Shown here one piece after another: positions 60,470-64,000 of a DNA stretch of 64,000 nucleotides (the first letter of the stretch is position 1; each line of letters begins with the position of its first letter). Source of the DNA: Brevundimonas alba (GTDB lineage Bacteria; Pseudomonadota; Alphaproteobacteria; Caulobacterales; Caulobacteraceae); assembly GCF_011927945.1 (NCBI RefSeq), contig NZ_JAATJM010000001.1, positions 877,501 to 941,500 on the forward strand, given 5' to 3'. A program made the translations under genes and the position numbers. The notes beneath the pieces are model-generated. The model did no database searches, was not told where the DNA came from, and saw only the letters and a list, made by a program, of their open reading frames with translations.

Positions 60470-61321
60470 TCAGGCCGCGGCGAAGGTCAGTGGCGCGCCC
60501 CAGAACTGGCTGACCAGATCGGACTGCGGGCCGGGCTGGCCGGAGGTCAGGAAGTCGCGGCGGCCCGAGCCGCCCAATGCGTATTCCGGGTGGCGCGCGA
60601 AATAGCGGTCCAGGGCGTCGGCGACGGCGGTCGGCTGGTGGATCACCGGCGTGCCGTCGGGCAGGGCGGCGGCGAACAGGTCGGCGACGATCTCATAGTG
60701 GGTGCAGCCGAGGATGGCCTTGTCCGGATGGCGGCCGATGCGGCGGCGGAGGGCGTCGACGTGGTCCTGCACCACGACCGTCAGCTCTTCGGCGGGCGCG
60801 CCCAGCTCGATCAGGCCGGCGAGGCCGGGGCAGGCCTCGGAGAAGACCGCCAGATCCTCGCGCCGCTTGTCGATCTCGATCTCGTAGACCCGGCTCATGG
60901 CCGTGGCGGCGGTGCAGAAGACGCCGGTGATCTCCAGCGCCTCGATCTTGTCGCCCAGCCGCTCGGCCTCATAGGTCCACGGCAGGCCCGTGGCGGCCTC
61001 GATGGTCGGGACGATGATGCCGAGCACATTGATCGGCCGGCCGTGCCGGGCGCGCGCCTCGGGGACCCAGGTCTGCTGCAGGCGGCGCAGGGCGATGGCG
61101 CTGGCGGTGTTGCAGGCGAGGACGATGACATTGGCTCCGGCCTCGAACAGCCGCTCGCAGCCAATGCGGGTCAGGTCGACGATCTCCTCGCCGCCGCGGC
61201 CGCCGTAGGGGGCGTTCGCCTGGTCGGCCAGATAGACGAAGTCGCGGTCGGGGAAGCGCCGCGTGAGTTCGCGGTGAACCGTCAGTCCGCCCACGCCGGA
61301 GTCGAATACGCCAATCGCCAT
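60470..61321 (-). CDS. murI: glutamate racemase
   Basis: The 283-aa enzyme makes D-glutamate for peptidoglycan. It begins MAIGVFDSGVGGLTV, with the catalytic cysteines in VLACNTASA near residue 75 and ILGCTHYEI near residue 195, plus DSGVGG and PYGGRG segments. The region between is normal in length. It is divergent from the M3 peptidase. No other mur gene lies nearby. Confidence 0.95.
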   Translation of the reverse strand: MAIGVFDSGVGGLTVHRELTRRFPDRDFVYLADQANAPYGGRGGEEIVDLTRIGCERLFEAGANVIVLACNTASAIALRRLQQTWVPEARARHGRPINVLGIIVPTIEAATGLPWTYEAERLGDKIEALEITGVFCTAATAMSRVYEIEIDKRREDLAVFSEACPGLAGLIELGAPAEELTVVVQDHVDALRRRIGRHPDKAILGCTHYEIVADLFAAALPDGTPVIHQPTAVADALDRYFARHPEYALGGSGRRDFLTSGQPGPQSDLVSQFWGAPLTFAAA

Positions 61322-61456
61322 GCGCGGGTGCTTAGACGCGCCGCCGGGCCCCGTCCACGCGGAAGATTTTCGCCCAACATTACAGGCTGTTCATGTGGCA
61401 GTCAGCGCAATCAAGGCCTAGGTTGCCGGAACGAACGGCACGGATGGAGCTTCCTG

Positions 61457-63634
61457 ATGCACAGACGACACCTTCTTATCGCGGGAGGCAGCTTCATGGC
61501 CCTCTCGGGCTGCGCCTCGATGGGCGCTGGAACCGGCGGCGGCGGCGCCGCGCCCGACCCGGCCTCGCTGGCCGAGGAAGCGCGGATCGCGCGCGCCGTT
61601 CTGCCGGTACAGACGCCCCGCGCCGAACTGCTGCAGCCTTGGAGCGGCCCGTTCGGAGGCGTGCCGCCGTGGGACAAGGTGACCGCCGCCAAGCTGCGCG
61701 CCGCCCTGATCGAGGGCATCGAACTTCAGCGCAACGACTACAACGCCATCGCCAATAACCCCGAACCGCCGACCTTCGCCAATACCCTGGTGGCGATGCA
61801 GATGGCCGGCGAACCGCTGGATCTGGCCGGATCGATCTATGGCGTCATGACCTCGAACATCGGTTCGGACGACTACAACGAGGTCGACACCGAGCTGTCG
61901 CCCCTGCTGTCGGCCGCCGGCGACGAGATCAGCTTCAACGAGAAGCTGTTCCAGCGGGTCAGGACGGTCGCCGACAACGCCGACGCCATGGGGCTGAACG
62001 CCCAGCAGAAGCGGATCGCCGTGCGCAGCCGCGACAGCTTCATCCGAAGCGGCGCGGCCCTGAGCCCCGCGGGCAAGGCAGAACTGGGCCGGATCAATAC
62101 GGCCTTGGCCAACGCCTTCACCGCCTTCAGCCAGAAGGTGGTCAACGACGAGAAGACCTGGACCGTCGTGCCGAACGAGGCCGGCATGGCTGGCGTGCCC
62201 GCCGACAACAAGGCCGCCGCGGCCGCCGCGGCGCGCGCCCGCAATCTTCAGGGCTGGGCGATCGTCAACACCCGCTCCAGCGTCGATCCGTTCCTGTCGT
62301 TCGCCAATGACCGCGGCCTGCGCGAGCAGGTCTGGCGCAAATTCGTCAACCGCGGCGACAATGGCGACGCCAACGACACCAATGCGACCATCGCCGAGAT
62401 CGTCCGTCTGCGTCAGGATCGGGCGCGGCTGCTGGGCTACCAGAACCACGCCGAACTGCGGATGCAGGACACCATGGCCAAGACCCCGGCCGCGGCGTTC
62501 GATCTGATGAACCGGGTGTGGGCGCCGGCCAAGGCGCGGGTCGCGGAAGAGGTGGCGGACATGCGCGCCATCGCCGGCCACGACATCGAGCCGTGGGACT
62601 ATCTGTACTACGCCGAGAAGGTCCGGAAGCAGAAGTACGACCTCGATCAGAACGAGCTGAAGCCGTATTTCGAGCTGAACAACGTCCGGGCCGGCTCGTT
62701 CGAGATGGCCCACCGGCTGTACGGCTTCACCTTCGACAAGCTGCCCCGCGGCGCGGTTCCGGTCTGGCATCCCGACGTCGTCGTCTATGAGGTCAAGGAC
62801 GCGGGCCGCCACGTCGGCCTCTACTACACCGACGACTACGCCCGTCCGGGCAAGCGGTCGGGCGCCTGGATGACGACCTACCGGTCGCATTCGACGTTCG
62901 ACGGCGACAAGAACACCCTCGGCTCGAACAACAACAACTTCATCAAGGCCGAGGGCGGCGAACCGATCCTGATCTCGCTGGACGACGCCGAGACCATGTT
63001 CCACGAGTTCGGACACACGCTGCACGCCTATTCGTCCAATGTGGTCTATCCGGCGCTGGGCGGCACGCCCCGCGACTTCGTGGAATATCCGTCGCAGGTG
63101 CACGAGCATTGGGTGCTGAGCCGCCCGATCCTGAACGGCTATATGAAGCACGTGCAGACCGGCCAGCCGATGCCGCAGTCGCTGGTCGACAAGATCGAAG
63201 CGGCGTCCACCTTCAACCAGGGCTATGCGACGGTCAGCTATCTGTCGTCGGCGCTGGTCGACATGGACCTGCACACGCAGTCGACGCCGCCGACCGACAT
63301 CGACGCGTTCGAGAAGGCCTCGCTGGCGCGCTACGGCATGCCGAAGGAGATCGTGATGCGGCACCGCCTGCCGCAGTTCAATCACCTGTTCACGTCGGAC
63401 GCCTATTCGGCCGGCTATTACAGCTACCTCTGGTCCGAGACGATGGACGCCGACACCTGGGCCTATTTCGAGGAGTCGGGCGACGTCTTCAATCCGGAGA
63501 TCGCGGCCCGCTTCAAGTCGATCATGCTGGCTCCCGGCAACACCGTCGATCGCGGCGAGGCTTATCGCGCCTTCCGCGGCCGCGACCCGGACGTGCGGGC
63601 CCTGCTGAAGGTGCGGGGTTTCCCGACCAACTAA
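61457..63634 (+). CDS. M3 family metallopeptidase (Dcp-like)
   Basis: The 725-aa protein starts with a twin-arginine-containing lipoprotein signal (MHRRHLLIAGG, lipobox LSGCAS). The thimet-oligopeptidase-type zinc motif is H516EFGH520 in MFHEFGHTLHAY, with the third ligand in the downstream EYPSQVHEHW. C-terminal YYSYLWSETMDADTW is typical of Dcp. It would remove dipeptides from peptides outside the cytosol. ATG 61457 is chosen because the long in-frame stretch upstream is antisense to murI. A strong terminator follows. Confidence 0.93.
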   Translation: MHRRHLLIAGGSFMALSGCASMGAGTGGGGAAPDPASLAEEARIARAVLPVQTPRAELLQPWSGPFGGVPPWDKVTAAKLRAALIEGIELQRNDYNAIANNPEPPTFANTLVAMQMAGEPLDLAGSIYGVMTSNIGSDDYNEVDTELSPLLSAAGDEISFNEKLFQRVRTVADNADAMGLNAQQKRIAVRSRDSFIRSGAALSPAGKAELGRINTALANAFTAFSQKVVNDEKTWTVVPNEAGMAGVPADNKAAAAAAARARNLQGWAIVNTRSSVDPFLSFANDRGLREQVWRKFVNRGDNGDANDTNATIAEIVRLRQDRARLLGYQNHAELRMQDTMAKTPAAAFDLMNRVWAPAKARVAEEVADMRAIAGHDIEPWDYLYYAEKVRKQKYDLDQNELKPYFELNNVRAGSFEMAHRLYGFTFDKLPRGAVPVWHPDVVVYEVKDAGRHVGLYYTDDYARPGKRSGAWMTTYRSHSTFDGDKNTLGSNNNNFIKAEGGEPILISLDDAETMFHEFGHTLHAYSSNVVYPALGGTPRDFVEYPSQVHEHWVLSRPILNGYMKHVQTGQPMPQSLVDKIEAASTFNQGYATVSYLSSALVDMDLHTQSTPPTDIDAFEKASLARYGMPKEIVMRHRLPQFNHLFTSDAYSAGYYSYLWSETMDADTWAYFEESGDVFNPEIAARFKSIMLAPGNTVDRGEAYRAFRGRDPDVRALLKVRGFPTN

Positions 63635-63697
63635 GTGGCCCTAACGCCCTGCGGGCTGCTTGAGGGCGCCGCGCGGAGCGCGGGAGAAGATCGAGAA

Positions 63698-63728
63698 GGC
63701 CCGGCGGAGTGATCCGCCGGGCCTTTTT
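63698..63728 (+). terminator. Rho-independent terminator after the M3 peptidase
   Basis: GGCCCGGCGGA pairs perfectly with TCCGCCGGGCC over a GTGA loop and is followed by TTTTT, about 64 nt after the stop. It lies between convergent genes. On the minus strand the preceding AA gives only a weak T-run, so it mainly serves the + strand. Confidence 0.9.
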
Positions 63729-63736
63729 CATGCGCG

Positions 63737-64000
63737 TTACGCCACCAGCGGGACGCGGCTGAGGGCGTAGTCGACCTGGGCGGCGCCGGGCAGAAGCGTG
63801 ACCGCCTCGTCGCGGACGGCGGCCAGACAGGCGGCGCGGCCGCCGATCATCGGGGTGCTGCGGCACATCTTGCGCGCGGCCGACCGGACGCGGGCGTCGA
63901 AGGCGTCGGCGCCGGCGGCGGTAGAGAGGTCCAGATCGCCATAGGCGATGCGGACTTCATGGGCAGAGGCCGTACCCGCGGCGGCGGCGACGATCAGGAC
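63737..64000 (-). CDS. UrcA family protein, N-terminus beyond window
   Basis: The last 87 residues are visible. The visible N-terminus is the end of a signal peptide (AAAAGTASA). The mature EVRIAYGDLDLSTAAGADAFDARV, paired cysteines in KMCRS and AACLAAV, and short helical body match UrcA proteins, small periplasmic proteins common in Caulobacterales and sphingomonads with unknown role. The true start is outside the window. Confidence 0.85.
   Translation of the reverse strand, partial: VLIVAAAAGTASAHEVRIAYGDLDLSTAAGADAFDARVRSAARKMCRSTPMIGGRAACLAAVRDEAVTLLPGAAQVDYALSRVPLVA

Noticed and set aside
61418..63385. 655-codon open frame antisense to the M3 peptidase
   Set aside because: Low-complexity composition without recognisable domains; the + strand carries HEFGH and the full M3 fold.

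Overview
The window is a GC-rich chromosomal segment (coding DNA around two thirds GC) from an alphaproteobacterium of the Caulobacterales, most likely Brevundimonas or a close relative. The best marker is a DivL-type cell-cycle kinase at 46.6-48.9 kb whose phospho-acceptor position is tyrosine. A coq7/ubiE/ubiB set, CobT-type cobaltochelatase, an sdhCDAB operon, a UrcA-family protein and many small exported proteins of Caulobacterales type agree with this. About 72 protein genes and one tRNA are packed tightly, with many 4-nt start/stop overlaps. No prophage, CRISPR array, transposase or rRNA gene is visible.

Layout. 0-9.3 kb: a DUF885 peptidase cut by the left edge, an ArsR-type regulator divergent from an atypical fatty-acid desaturase, glyoxalase I, DedA, dsbB, coq7, a phytase-like lipoprotein and cobT. 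9.3-20 kb: an orphan ABC ATPase, an alpha/beta hydrolase, bioB, an exported aspartic protease, ahcY behind a perfect 22-bp palindrome, an unrecognised 373-aa protein, a HIG1 protein, a PduO-type adenosyltransferase, etfBA with a terminator, then a lower-GC gene beside a gene relic. 20-29 kb: tandem amidohydrolases, a complex repeat, rlmN, a DUF350 protein, a trypsin-like protease and a large M16 peptidase. 29-38 kb: katG-oxyR, an EcsC protein, mdh with terminator, and gyrB. 38-46 kb: tRNA-Arg(CCG), a second DUF885 peptidase, an SDR/pterin dehydratase pair, a Crp/Fnr regulator, ubiE-ubiB, arfB with its DUF188 partner, and a second copy of the complex repeat. 46-57 kb: a zincin, divL, a HAD hydrolase, PilZ, a glycerate-kinase-like enzyme, ferredoxin, an MBL hydrolase, DUF4142 and sdhCDAB. 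57-64 kb: SIMPL, ahpC, ahpD, a Prx5-like peroxiredoxin, an SRPBCC protein, murI, an M3 peptidase and a UrcA protein cut by the right edge.

Themes. Peroxide defence is spread over two places: katG-oxyR and ahpC/ahpD/Prx5, with an OxyR-like ATAG-N7-CTAT site before ahpC. Respiration and quinone genes (sdhCDAB, coq7, ubiE, ubiB, etfBA, mdh) are over-represented. At least seven peptidases are present, most of them exported or lipoproteins.

The signal least explained by known genes is a duplicated intergenic element of about 270 bp. One copy lies upstream of rlmN and the other upstream of the DUF188 gene. Each is preceded by a large palindrome, and each carries a conserved hairpin followed by a boxA-like TCTTTGAYAACTC. 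Base composition also changes along the window: the + strand is C-rich on the left and G-rich on the right whichever strand is coding, which is the polarity expected on crossing a replication origin or an inversion edge.
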